Position numbers and translations under genes: made by a program. The notes below the pieces were generated by a model, which saw only the letters and a list, made by a program, of their open reading frames with translations, was not told the origin of the DNA and made no database searches. From contig NZ_CP054923.1 of assembly GCF_013364215.1 (NCBI RefSeq), positions 3,534,001 through 3,598,000 on the forward strand: a DNA stretch of 64,000 nt, given 5' to 3'. The number at the start of each line of letters is the position of its first letter. The first letter of the stretch is position 1. The stretch is from Verrucosispora sp. NA02020. Lineage in GTDB: Bacteria > Actinomycetota > Actinomycetes > Mycobacteriales > Micromonosporaceae. Of the stretch, positions 56,215 to 64,000 are shown piece after piece.

Positions 56215-57275
56215 GCGAACGGATCAAGCCCCTGCTCGGGCACCGGCTGTTCTGGCCGATCGCCGTCCTGGTGGTGATGCTGGCGGCGAACACGATCTAC
56301 CGCCCCGGCTTCCTGTCGATCGAGATGAACAACGGCCACCTGTACGGGACCCCGATCGACATCCTCCGGTTGAGCGCGCCGCTGATCCTGGTCGCGCTCG
56401 GCATGACCCTGGTCATCTCCACCGGCGGCATCGATCTCTCGGTCGGGTCGATCTGCGCCATCAGCGGCGCCATCGCCTGTCTGCACATCAGTCAGGCACC
56501 CGACCAGAACAGCTTCGTCACGGTGGCGACCGCACTGGCGATGGCGCTCGGGGTGGCACTGGTCCTCGGTGCCTGGAACGGCGTACTGGTCTCGGTGATC
56601 GGTATTCAGCCGATCATCGCCACGCTGATCCTGATGGTGGCCGGTCGGGGACTGGCGCAGTTGATCACCGAGGGTCAGATCATCACGATCAACTCCGGCC
56701 CGTACCGGGCGATCGGTCTGGGTCACTTCCTCACCCTGCCGTTGGCGATCTTCATCGCGCTCGGGGCGGCGTTGCTGGTCGCGGCCTTCACCCGTCGTAC
56801 CGCGCTCGGCATGATCATCGAGTCGGTGGGTGGCAACCGGGAGGCCAGCCGGTTGGCCGGCATCCGGTCGGGCCGGATGGTCTTCCTGGTCTACGTGGTC
56901 AGCGCGGCCTGCGCGGCGGTCGCCGGCTTCATGATGACGGCCAACGTGTCAAGTGCCGACGGCAACGCCGCCGGCCTCTGGGTGGAACTGGACGCCATCC
57001 TCGCGGTCGTCATCGGGGGCACCGCCCTGGCCGGCGGACGGTTCTATCTCAGCGGCACCATCCTCGGCGCGCTGATCATCCAGACGCTCACCACCACGGT
57101 GTACGCCATGAACATCTCGCCGCAGACGGCGTTGCTGTTCAAGGCGGTCGTCGTGATCGCAGTCTGCCTCATCCAGGCACCGGCGTTCCGCGCCACGTTC
57201 AACCGCCGCAAGCGCGGCACCCCACCCCCGCCGGCCCCGACGCCGCAGCGCCAGAAGGAGGAGGCTTCGGCATGA
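56211..57275 (+). CDS. Sugar ABC transporter permease (YtfT-like)
   Basis: A 354-residue CUT2 permease with about eight to ten spans. Landmarks: LVALGMTLVISTGGIDLSVGSICAISGA, GIQPIIATLILMVAGRGLAQLITEGQII, and LDAILAVVIGGTALAGGRFYLSGTILGALI. ATG 56211 is chosen because it overlaps the upstream cassette stop and follows a ribosome-binding site; an in-frame ATG at 56100 would add 37 residues encoded inside the repeats. C-terminal tail rich in Pro, Gln and Glu. Its stop overlaps a third cassette. Confidence 0.92.
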   Translation: MSERIKPLLGHRLFWPIAVLVVMLAANTIYRPGFLSIEMNNGHLYGTPIDILRLSAPLILVALGMTLVISTGGIDLSVGSICAISGAIACLHISQAPDQNSFVTVATALAMALGVALVLGAWNGVLVSVIGIQPIIATLILMVAGRGLAQLITEGQIITINSGPYRAIGLGHFLTLPLAIFIALGAALLVAAFTRRTALGMIIESVGGNREASRLAGIRSGRMVFLVYVVSAACAAVAGFMMTANVSSADGNAAGLWVELDAILAVVIGGTALAGGRFYLSGTILGALIIQTLTTTVYAMNISPQTALLFKAVVVIAVCLIQAPAFRATFNRRKRGTPPPPAPTPQRQKEEASA

Positions 57276-57355
57276 GCGAGCAAAGCGAGCGAATCATCAG
57301 GTTCAGCGCGATGGAGTCTCGTGGCGGCATGCAGCGAAGCGGAGTGACGGCATGA
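57272..57355 (+). repeat. 27-codon coupling cassette, diverged copy 3
   Basis: Same size and layout as the cassettes at 56051 and 56131 but diverged (starts MSEQSERIIR, ends QRSGVTA). The ATG overlaps the upstream permease stop, the TGA overlaps the next permease ATG at 57352, and GCGGAG is again seven bases before that ATG. Confidence 0.82.
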
Positions 57356-58341
57356 GCAGTACGTCGTTGACCACCGGGCCGAGCTGGGCGCGGCTGCCCC
57401 GGCGGCACGTGCCGGTGCTGGCCACGCTGGCCCTGCTGCTGGTCATGTACGCGATCGGTGTGTCCCAGTACCGGGCCTTCTCGAACGTCCAGGTCATCTT
57501 CAACGTCTTCATCGACAACGGTTTCCTTCTCGTCGTCGCGGTGGGGATGACCTTCGTGATCCTCACCGGCGGGATCGACCTGTCCGTGGGGTCGGTGGTC
57601 GCGATGACGGCGATGGTCTCGGCGTGGCTGCTCCAGTCGGGTCTGCCCGCGCTACTGGTGCTGGTCATCGCGTTGCTCATCGGGCCGACGCTCGGGTTCC
57701 TGATGGGCTGTGCGATCCACTTCTTCGACATCCAGCCGTTCATCGTGACACTCGCCGGGATGTTCTTCGCCCGGGGCATGTGTACGTTCATCAGTGACTC
57801 GTCGATCCGCATCACCGACGGTTTCTGGACCACGATGGCGCAGCACCGGATCGGTGATCCCGGCGGCAACTTCGTCTCGGTGAGCGTGCTGGTCGCGTTC
57901 GCGGTGGTGCTCATCGGCGCGTACGTGCTGGCGTACACCCGGTTGGGTCGCAACGTGTACGCGATCGGCGGCAACCCGCAGTCGGCGCTGCTGATGGGGC
58001 TGCCGGTGGGGCGTACCCGGATCGCGGTCTACACGATCAGCGGTCTCTGCTCGGCGATCGGCGGGATCCTGCTCTCGTTCTACACGCTCTCCGGGGCGCC
58101 GTTGATCGGGATCGGGATGGAGCTCGACGTGATCGCGGCCGTGGTGATCGGCGGCACGGTGCTCACCGGCGGTTCGGGGTACGTCTTCGGCACGGTGCTC
58201 GGTGTGCTGGTGCTCGGCGTGATCCAGACGCTGATCACGTTCGACGGTAGCCTCAACTCCTGGTGGACCAAGATCGTTATTGGCGGCCTGCTCTTCGCGT
58301 TCATCCTGCTCCAGCGCCTCATCGGCATCCGCTACAAGTGA
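57352..58341 (+). CDS. yjfF: Sugar ABC transporter permease YjfF
   Basis: A 329-residue CUT2 permease. Landmarks: [56 protein letters not shown] (typical of YjfF), and LDVIAAVVIGGTVLTGGSGYVFGTVLGVLVLGVIQTLI. Pairs with the YtfT-like permease in a furanose-type importer. ATG 57352 overlaps the cassette stop. araA follows after 27 bases. Confidence 0.92.
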   Translation: MSSTSLTTGPSWARLPRRHVPVLATLALLLVMYAIGVSQYRAFSNVQVIFNVFIDNGFLLVVAVGMTFVILTGGIDLSVGSVVAMTAMVSAWLLQSGLPALLVLVIALLIGPTLGFLMGCAIHFFDIQPFIVTLAGMFFARGMCTFISDSSIRITDGFWTTMAQHRIGDPGGNFVSVSVLVAFAVVLIGAYVLAYTRLGRNVYAIGGNPQSALLMGLPVGRTRIAVYTISGLCSAIGGILLSFYTLSGAPLIGIGMELDVIAAVVIGGTVLTGGSGYVFGTVLGVLVLGVIQTLITFDGSLNSWWTKIVIGGLLFAFILLQRLIGIRYK

Positions 58342-58368
58342 CCGCCCCTCTCGCGGAAGGCAACTCCC

Positions 58369-59871
58369 ATGGCAACGCATCCTGAACCCGAGGTCTGGTT
58401 CCTCACCGGAAGCCAGGCGATGTACGGCGAGGACACCCTCCGGCAGGTGGCCGAGCAGTCCCGTCAGATCGCCGCACTGCTCGACGACTCGCCGGACATC
58501 CCGGCCCGGGTGGTCTGGAAGCCGGTGCTGACCACCAGCGCGGACATCCTGGAGGTCTGCCGGGACGCCGCGGTGCAGGGTGCGGTCGGGGTCATCGCGT
58601 GGATGCACACCTTCTCGCCCGCGAAGATGTGGATCTCGGGTCTGGACGCGCTGCGTACTCCGCTGCTGCACCTGCACACCCAGGCCAACGTCCGGCTGCC
58701 CTGGGACGAGATCGACATGGACTTCATGAACCTGAACCAGGCCGCCCACGGCGACCGGGAGTTCGGTTTCATCCAGACCCGGCTCGGGGTGGCCCGCAAG
58801 ACCATCGCCGGCCACGTCAGCGACCCCCGCGTGGTCACCCGTGTCGGCTCGTGGACCCGGGCGGCGATCGGCTGGTCGGCGATGCGTTCCCTGCGCCTGG
58901 CGCGGTTCGGCGACAACATGCGCGACGTCGCGGTGACCGAGGGGGACAAGGTCGAGGCGGAGTTGCGCTTCGGTGTCTCGGTGAACACCTACGGGGTCAA
59001 CGACCTGGTGCGGGTGGTCGACGAGGTCGCCGACGCGCAGATCGACGACCTGGTCAAGGAGTACAACGACACCTTCCGGGTCGCCGCCGAGCTGCGTCCC
59101 GGCGGTGAGCGACACGACTCGCTGCGGTACGCCGCACGGCTGGAACTGGGGATGCGGACCTTCCTGGACGCGGGCGGGTTCCGGGCCTTCACCACGAACT
59201 TCGAGGACCTCGGCGGCCTGCGCCAACTGCCCGGCATCGCGGTGCAGCGGCTGATGGCCGACGGCTACGGCTTCGGCGGCGAGGGTGACTGGAAGACCTC
59301 GGTGCTGGTCCACACGCTCAAGGCGATGTCGGCCGGCGCGCAGGGCGGCACCTCCTTCATGGAGGACTACACCTACGACCTGACGCCGGGCGAGGAGTTG
59401 ATCCTCGGCGCGCACATGCTGGAGGTGTGCCCGACGATCGCCGCGGACAAGCCGAACGTGGAGATCCACCCGTTGAGCATCGGCGGTCGGGAGGACCCGG
59501 TCCGGTTGGTCTTCGACGCCGAGCCGGGACCGGCGGTGGTGCTCGGGCTGGCGGACATGGGGGAGCGGTTCCGGCTGGTCGCCAACGAGGTGGACGTGGT
59601 GCCCCCGCCGCAGCCGCTGCGCCGGTTGCCGGTGGCCCGGGCGGTGTGGCGGCCACGCCCGCACCTGGCCGGGTCGGCCGAGGCGTGGATCACCGCCGGT
59701 GCCCCGCACCACACCGTGCTCTCGCACGCGGTCGGCGTGGAGGAACTGCACGACCTCGCCGAGATGAGCCGTACCGAGCTGGTCGTCATCGACGCGAACA
59801 CCGAGTCTCGTCGTTTCGCCGACGAGCTTCGCTGGAACCAGGCGTACTACCGCCTCGCCCGGGGCTTCTGA
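58369..59871 (+). CDS. araA: L-arabinose isomerase
   Basis: A 500-residue isomerase turning L-arabinose into L-ribulose. Landmarks: [17 protein letters not shown] at the start, [48 protein letters not shown], and the metal-site region [16 protein letters not shown] with [17 protein letters not shown]. Normal family length. ATG 58369; GCGGAAGG lies about 11 bases upstream. Last gene of the arabinose operon, before a terminator hairpin. Confidence 0.96.
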   Translation: MATHPEPEVWFLTGSQAMYGEDTLRQVAEQSRQIAALLDDSPDIPARVVWKPVLTTSADILEVCRDAAVQGAVGVIAWMHTFSPAKMWISGLDALRTPLLHLHTQANVRLPWDEIDMDFMNLNQAAHGDREFGFIQTRLGVARKTIAGHVSDPRVVTRVGSWTRAAIGWSAMRSLRLARFGDNMRDVAVTEGDKVEAELRFGVSVNTYGVNDLVRVVDEVADAQIDDLVKEYNDTFRVAAELRPGGERHDSLRYAARLELGMRTFLDAGGFRAFTTNFEDLGGLRQLPGIAVQRLMADGYGFGGEGDWKTSVLVHTLKAMSAGAQGGTSFMEDYTYDLTPGEELILGAHMLEVCPTIAADKPNVEIHPLSIGGREDPVRLVFDAEPGPAVVLGLADMGERFRLVANEVDVVPPPQPLRRLPVARAVWRPRPHLAGSAEAWITAGAPHHTVLSHAVGVEELHDLAEMSRTELVVIDANTESRRFADELRWNQAYYRLARGF

Positions 59872-59886
59872 CCGCGCCGTCCGCGA

Positions 59887-59925
59887 TGCGTCGGTGACGC
59901 CCCTCCGCTGGGCGGCACCGACGCA
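59887..59925. terminator. Bidirectional terminator after araA
   Basis: TGCGTCGGTG pairs with CACCGACGCA, with an inner GCCC/GGGC stem. It lies between convergent araA and peptidase genes. Confidence 0.75.
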
Positions 59926-59961
59926 CGCGCCCGCTTCCCCTGTGGCGGGGGTTCGGGCCTG

Positions 59962-60930
59962 CTAGGTGCGCGCCATCGTGTCCGCCGCCTCGGACAGGAC
60001 GCGCCGCATGGTCTCGCTGCCGGTGTGCCCGGCGTCCCCGACGACGTGCAGACGTGCCCCGGGCCACGCCTGCGCGATCTCCCACGGCGTGATCGCCGGT
60101 CCGCTCACGTCGTTGCGGCCGTGCACCAGCACACCGGGGATGCCGGTCAGCTTCGGGACGTCGCGCAGGATCTCGCCGTCGGCCATGAACGCGCCGTTGC
60201 CGAAGTAGTGCGCGCAGATGCGGGTCATCGTCAGCCGCTGTCGCAGTTCCCCGGCGGAGTACTGGCCGGGCTGGCCGTTGCTCTCCTCGGAGATGAGCGC
60301 GTCCTCCCATGCGCACCATTGCGCTGCGGCCCGGGCCCGTACCGCCGGGTCCGGGTCGGCGAGGAGCTGGCCGTAGCGCAGCAGGACCGGTTCGATCGGT
60401 GGTTGGCTGTCGGTCGGCAGCGCGTAGCCCGGCACGCCGGCGTGGGCGACGAATCGTTGCCACGCCTCGGGGAAGAACCGGCCCCCGCCGCGGTACAACC
60501 AGTCCACCTCGGAGCGTCGGGTCATGGTCACCGCGACCAGCACCATGCCGCGTACCCGGTCGGGATGGTGCGTCGCGTACGCCAGCGCGAGCGTCGCGCC
60601 CCACGACCCGCCGTACACCACCCAGCGGGCGATGCCGAGGTGCTCGCGCAGCCGTTCGATGTCGGCGACGAGATGGGCGGTGGTGTTGGCGCTCAGATCG
60701 GTGCTCGGGTCGGCCGCCGACGGCGTGCTGCGCCCACAGTTGCGCTGGTCGAAGAGCACGACGCGGAACCGCTCCGGATCGAGTGCCCGTCGGTGCCGGG
60801 TCGTGCTGCCGCTGCCGGGACCGCCGTGCAGGACGACGGCGGGTACGCCCTCGGGGTTGCCGCTGACCTCCCAGTAGACCTGGTTGCCGTCGCCGACGTC
60901 GAGCATCCCGGTGTCGTACGGCTCGATCAT
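59962..60930 (-). CDS. pip: Prolyl aminopeptidase (proline iminopeptidase)
   Basis: A 322-residue alpha/beta hydrolase that removes N-terminal proline. Hallmarks: LHGGPGSGSTTRHRRALDPERFRVVLFDQRNCGRSTP, nucleophile in GGSWGATLALAYA, Asp in VHGRNDVSGP and His in GDAGHTGSE. Cytoplasmic. ATG 60930 follows GCGAGGAGCG. Divergent from a MarR regulator across a 42-base gap with a palindrome, so it is probably controlled by it. Confidence 0.93.
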   Translation of the reverse strand: MIEPYDTGMLDVGDGNQVYWEVSGNPEGVPAVVLHGGPGSGSTTRHRRALDPERFRVVLFDQRNCGRSTPSAADPSTDLSANTTAHLVADIERLREHLGIARWVVYGGSWGATLALAYATHHPDRVRGMVLVAVTMTRRSEVDWLYRGGGRFFPEAWQRFVAHAGVPGYALPTDSQPPIEPVLLRYGQLLADPDPAVRARAAAQWCAWEDALISEESNGQPGQYSAGELRQRLTMTRICAHYFGNGAFMADGEILRDVPKLTGIPGVLVHGRNDVSGPAITPWEIAQAWPGARLHVVGDAGHTGSETMRRVLSEAADTMART

Positions 60931-60947
60931 GTGCGCTCCTCGCGATA

Positions 60948-60961
60948 TGACAGCGCTGTTA
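60948..60961. promoter_or_regulatory. Probable MarR operator
   Basis: TGACAGCGCTGTTA contains the perfect 10-base palindrome ACAGCGCTGT, in the short gap between the divergent peptidase and MarR genes. Confidence 0.6.
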
Positions 60962-60972
60962 CAGTACCCGCC

Positions 60973-61527
60973 ATGGCAACCTCCGATCCCGGTCCCGGCG
61001 TCCTCGGCACGAGACTCGCGACGCTCATGGAGCTGCTCGACGGCGGCATCGGCCAGGTGTACGCCGAGATCGGCCTCCCCGGTCTGCGCGCGCGGTTCGC
61101 GCCGGTGCTCCTGGTGGTGGCCGACGACGGGCCGTGTTCGATCCGGGCCGTCGCGACGGCGATCGACGTGACCCATTCGGCGGCCAGTCAGACGGTCGCC
61201 GCGATGGCGCGTGCCGGGCTCGTGGAGGCGATCCCCGGCCGCGACGCGCGCACCAGGATGGTCACGCTCACCGACGAGGGGCGGCGCGTCCTGCCGGCGT
61301 TGCGGGCCGAGGTCGCCGCCACCACCACGGCGACCCGCGAGCTGGAGACCGAGCTGTCCATGCCGTTGCACGTGCTCGTGGACGAGGCGCTGGCCGCGCT
61401 CGCCCGCCGCCCGATGCGCGACCGGATCATCGCTGCCGACCCTGGCCTGCTCGGTGTTCGGGGCGGGGCCGCCGGGGCGGGCGGTCGCCGCGCGGGCGGC
61501 CCGCCGCACCCGCCGCGTCGACGGTGA
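60973..61527 (+). CDS. MarR family transcriptional regulator
   Basis: A 184-residue winged-helix regulator. Landmarks: SIRAVATAIDVTHSAASQTVAAMARAGLVEAIPGRDARTRMVTLTDEGRRVLP, the MarR recognition helix and wing. The last 25 residues (GGAAGAGGRRAGGPPHPP) are a low-complexity tail. ATG 60973 is chosen by homology; no strong ribosome-binding site. Likely represses itself and the divergent peptidase gene. Confidence 0.88.
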   Translation: MATSDPGPGVLGTRLATLMELLDGGIGQVYAEIGLPGLRARFAPVLLVVADDGPCSIRAVATAIDVTHSAASQTVAAMARAGLVEAIPGRDARTRMVTLTDEGRRVLPALRAEVAATTTATRELETELSMPLHVLVDEALAALARRPMRDRIIAADPGLLGVRGGAAGAGGRRAGGPPHPPRRR

Positions 61528-61651
61528 TCGGCTCGATCCCTGCCGCCACACCGCCCGGCGTGGACGACGCGTCCGCGCCGCCCCGTCGGGCGGTGGCTTC
61601 GTCGTGTCCGGGCGCGTGATCCGGCCCCGCGCAAGTCGTCGGTGTTACATC

Positions 61652-61679
61652 TTGACTAAGGATCTGTTATCGCTCACAG
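61652..61679 (+). promoter_or_regulatory. Promoter with pentose-type operator, GH43 gene
   Basis: TTGACT (61652-61657), 16 bases, TCACAG (61674-61679); operator TGTTATCGCTCACA at 61665-61678. The spacing of operator to -35 box matches chvE. Confidence 0.6.
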
Positions 61680-61777
61680 TCGATAGTGAAGACGGACGAT
61701 ATCTGCGGTCGACCGGGCCAGGCGCGTTCCGCTTCGGCGCAAGCGATCACCACGCCGCACGTGGGCACGGCGGCGGT

Positions 61778-61791
61778 TGTTAGCGATCACA
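61778..61791. promoter_or_regulatory. Second pentose-type operator before GH43 gene
   Basis: TGTTAGCGATCACA, 113 bases after the first copy and 69 before the GH43 start. A downstream site could strengthen repression. Confidence 0.6.
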
Positions 61792-61860
61792 CCACGCGGG
61801 ACGCATCTACCCCGCGACCGTCTCCTGTGGTCGCTCGGCTCTCTTCTCCCAAGGAGGATC

Positions 61861-63948
61861 ATGGGTACCTTCGAGGTCCCCCGCGTCGCTCCGCGTCGGC
61901 GCGGGTGGTTGTCCCGGGCCGTCGCGGCGGTGGCGGCGGTCGTGGTGGGCGGCACGCTGGTGGCGGTCGCACCGTCGCCGGCCGCGGCGGCGACGGTCGA
62001 CACCAACGCGTGGTACGTGTTGGTCAACCGCAACAGCGGTAAGGCCCTGGACGTGTACAACCTGGCCACGAGCGACGGTGCGCGAATCACCCAGTGGACC
62101 CGGAACAACGGTAACCAGCAGCAGTGGCAGTTCGTCGACTCCGGTGGTGGCTACTACCGGTTGAAGTCCCGGCACTCGGGCAAGGTGCTGGACGTCTACA
62201 ACTTCTCCACCGCCAACGGCGCGAACATCGTGCAGTGGAGCGACGGCAACGGCACCAACCAGCAGTTCCGGCTCGCCGACTCCGACGGCGGGTACGTCCG
62301 CCTGATCAACCGCAACAGCAACAAGGCGATGGAGGTGCAGAACGCCTCCACCGCCGACGGCGGCAACATCGTGCAGTACGACGACTGGGGCGGCACCAAC
62401 CAGCAGTGGCAGCTCGTCCGCGTCGGCGACACCGGCAACCCGGGCACCCCCGGCGGCAACTTCACCAACCCGGTGGTCTGGCAGGACTTCGCCGACGTCG
62501 ACATCATCCGGGTCGGCGACGTCTACTACATGTCCGCCTCGACCATGCACTACTCGCCGGGCGCGCCGGTGCTGCGCTCGTACGACCTGGTGAACTGGGA
62601 GTTCGCCGGGCACTCGGTGCCCCGGCTGGACTTCGGCACCAAGTACGACCTGCCCAGCGGGCAACACGCGTACGTGAACGGGATCTGGGCCTCGACGCTG
62701 AACTACCGACCCAGCAACCGGACGTACTACTGGGCGGGCTGCATCGACTTCGCCCAGACCCACATCTACACCGCCTCCGCCGTGGACGGCACCTGGAGCC
62801 GGCACGCCACCATCCCCAACTGCTACTACGACGCCGGCATGCTGATCGACGACAACGACACCATGTACGTCGCGTACGGCAACGGCACGATCAGCGTGGC
62901 GCAGCTCTCCGCCGACGGACGCTCCCAGGTACGGGCCCAGCAGGTCTACCAGACGCCGTCGAGCATCGGCACGCTGGAGGGGGCCCGCTTCTACAAGCGC
63001 AACGGCGCCTACTACATCTGGCTGACCCGTCCGGCCAACGGCCAGTACGTGCTCAAGTCGACCAACGGCCCGTTCGGCCCGTACGAGCAGCGGCAGGTGC
63101 TGCTCAACATGCAGGGGCCGATCTCCGGCGGCGGCGTACCGCACCAGGGTGGGCTGGTGCAGACCCAGAACGGTGCCTGGTACTACATGGCGTTCACCGA
63201 CGCGTACCCGGGCGGCCGGATGCCGACGCTGGCGCCGATCACCTGGACCGCCGACGGCTGGCCGCAGGTGCAGACGGTCAACGGCGCGTGGGGCGTGAAC
63301 TACCCCAACCCGTTGCCGCTGCGGCCGGTCAAGCCGCTCACCGGGGTGGACACGTTCGCCGGCACCCAGCTCGGCGTGCAGTGGGAGTGGAACCACAACC
63401 CCGACACCAGCCGGTTCTCGGTGAACAACGGACTGCGCCTGCAGACCGCCACCGTCACCAACGACCTCTACCGGGCCCGCAACACCGTCACGCACCGTAT
63501 CCAGGGGCCCACCTCGACCGCGACGGTCGAGCTGGACTACTCCACGATGCGCGACGGGGACCGCACCGGCCTGGCCATGCTGCGCGACAACTCGGCCTGG
63601 ATCGGTGTACGCCGCGACAACGGCGCGACCCGGGTGGTGATGACCAACGGCCTCACCATGGGCAGCAACTGGAGCACCACGAGCACCGGCAGCGAGATCG
63701 CCAGTGCCGCGGTGTCCGGCGGCCGGATCTGGCTACGGGCCAACGCCGACATCAGACCCGGCTCCGGGCGGCAGGCGCGCTTCTCGTACAGCACCGACGG
63801 GGTCAACTTCGTCTCGCTGGGCAACGCCCTGACGCTCAACAACAACTGGACGTTCTTCATGGGGTACCGGTTCGGCATCTTCAACTTCGCCACCAGCGCC
63901 CTTGGTGGTGCGGTGACGGTGCGACGCTTCGAGTTGACGACGCCCTGA
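61861..63948 (+). CDS. Secreted ricin-type domain plus glycoside hydrolase family 43 protein
   Basis: A 695-residue exported enzyme. Signal peptide with cleavage near AAAA (about residue 44). Residues 50-190 form a ricin-type domain with three repeats (NSGKALDVYN, HSGKVLDVYN, NSNKAMEVQN, each ending in Q-x-W/F). Residues 205-500 are the GH43 propeller: base Asp in DFADVDIIRV, Asp in YYDAGMLIDD, acid Glu in GTLEGARFYK. Residues 510-695 are the GH43-linked C-terminal beta-sandwich. Family members cut arabinan, xylan or arabinoxylan. ATG 61861 follows AAGGAGGATC. Two pentose-type operators upstream place it with the arabinose genes. Confidence 0.92.
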   Translation: MGTFEVPRVAPRRRGWLSRAVAAVAAVVVGGTLVAVAPSPAAAATVDTNAWYVLVNRNSGKALDVYNLATSDGARITQWTRNNGNQQQWQFVDSGGGYYRLKSRHSGKVLDVYNFSTANGANIVQWSDGNGTNQQFRLADSDGGYVRLINRNSNKAMEVQNASTADGGNIVQYDDWGGTNQQWQLVRVGDTGNPGTPGGNFTNPVVWQDFADVDIIRVGDVYYMSASTMHYSPGAPVLRSYDLVNWEFAGHSVPRLDFGTKYDLPSGQHAYVNGIWASTLNYRPSNRTYYWAGCIDFAQTHIYTASAVDGTWSRHATIPNCYYDAGMLIDDNDTMYVAYGNGTISVAQLSADGRSQVRAQQVYQTPSSIGTLEGARFYKRNGAYYIWLTRPANGQYVLKSTNGPFGPYEQRQVLLNMQGPISGGGVPHQGGLVQTQNGAWYYMAFTDAYPGGRMPTLAPITWTADGWPQVQTVNGAWGVNYPNPLPLRPVKPLTGVDTFAGTQLGVQWEWNHNPDTSRFSVNNGLRLQTATVTNDLYRARNTVTHRIQGPTSTATVELDYSTMRDGDRTGLAMLRDNSAWIGVRRDNGATRVVMTNGLTMGSNWSTTSTGSEIASAAVSGGRIWLRANADIRPGSGRQARFSYSTDGVNFVSLGNALTLNNNWTFFMGYRFGIFNFATSALGGAVTVRRFELTTP

Positions 63949-64000
63949 CCTCGATGTCAGGGCGCCCTCGGGGCGGGTGCGGCGCGTACCTCCGACCGCG

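Larger units (their letters stand above)
61528..61860. other. 333-base promoter region of GH43 gene
   Basis: Holds two pentose-type operators (61665, 61778), the first inside a promoter-like sequence. No gene seen. Confidence 0.6.

Overview
The window looks like chromosomal DNA of a high-GC, saprophytic actinomycete. Evidence: GC-rich third codon positions throughout, many GTG starts, ATGA/GTGA-coupled operons, secreted glycosidases with ricin-type carbohydrate-binding domains, and ROK/LacI regulators beside sugar ABC transporters. The gene set and the short interspersed repeats suggest Micromonosporaceae, probably Micromonospora. That placement is inference; no rRNA is present. I see no phage, IS element, CRISPR array, rRNA or tRNA.

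Left part (1-20.3 kb). A minus-strand operon (1-8083) encodes a ROK regulator, an Fe3+/polyamine-type ABC transporter and three catabolic enzymes: a creatininase-family amidohydrolase, an amidohydrolase_2 and an argininosuccinate-lyase-like lyase cut by the window edge. Its substrate is unknown. A divergent LysR/aldo-keto reductase pair follows, then a secreted GH5 glycosidase, a small basic conserved protein, an M23 peptidase, a small hypothetical gene and a complete five-gene peptide/nickel-type ABC transporter operon (14.8-20.2 kb).

Sulfur block (20.3-30.8 kb). An Rrf2 regulator precedes a sulfate ABC transporter (cysT, cysW, cysA and a binding protein), an SfnB-type FMNH2-dependent oxidoreductase and a divergent SsuABC-type sulfonate/taurine transporter. 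A CCTAT-N9/10-GGATT-like motif lies in front of four of these units. A DUF1684 protein coupled to a flavin reductase follows and may supply the reduced flavin.

First sugar block (31-42.1 kb). A LacI regulator, a GH32 beta-fructosidase-like enzyme, a PfkB sugar kinase, a CUT1 sugar transporter with a serine hydrolase, and a secreted alpha/beta hydrolase share a palindromic operator (CTAAAYYRRTTTAG). Two of its three copies sit at matching TTGACA-N17-NATGCT promoters.

Pentose block (42.5-64 kb). ChvE/MmsA/MmsB with an adjacent ROK regulator, a secreted GH27 enzyme, L-arabinose catabolism (araB, araD, araA) wrapped around a YtfQ/R/T-YjfF-type transporter, and a secreted ricin-GH43 enzyme. Six copies of a TGTKANCGNTNACA operator lie in front of these units, mostly overlapping TTGACN-N16/17-TAACAC promoters. 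No LacI or GntR gene in the window obviously fits this operator. Secreted GH27/GH43 enzymes would release arabinose, the transporters import it, and AraA, AraB and AraD turn it into D-xylulose 5-phosphate.

The most unusual structure is a set of three 27-codon mini-ORF cassettes (56051-56214 in tandem and 57272-57355) inserted between the arabinose transporter genes. Each overlaps its neighbours by ATGA and carries the ribosome-binding site for the next gene. Also notable are nested-palindrome repeats, two of which form one family, and strong stem-loops between binding-protein and ATPase genes in three transporters.
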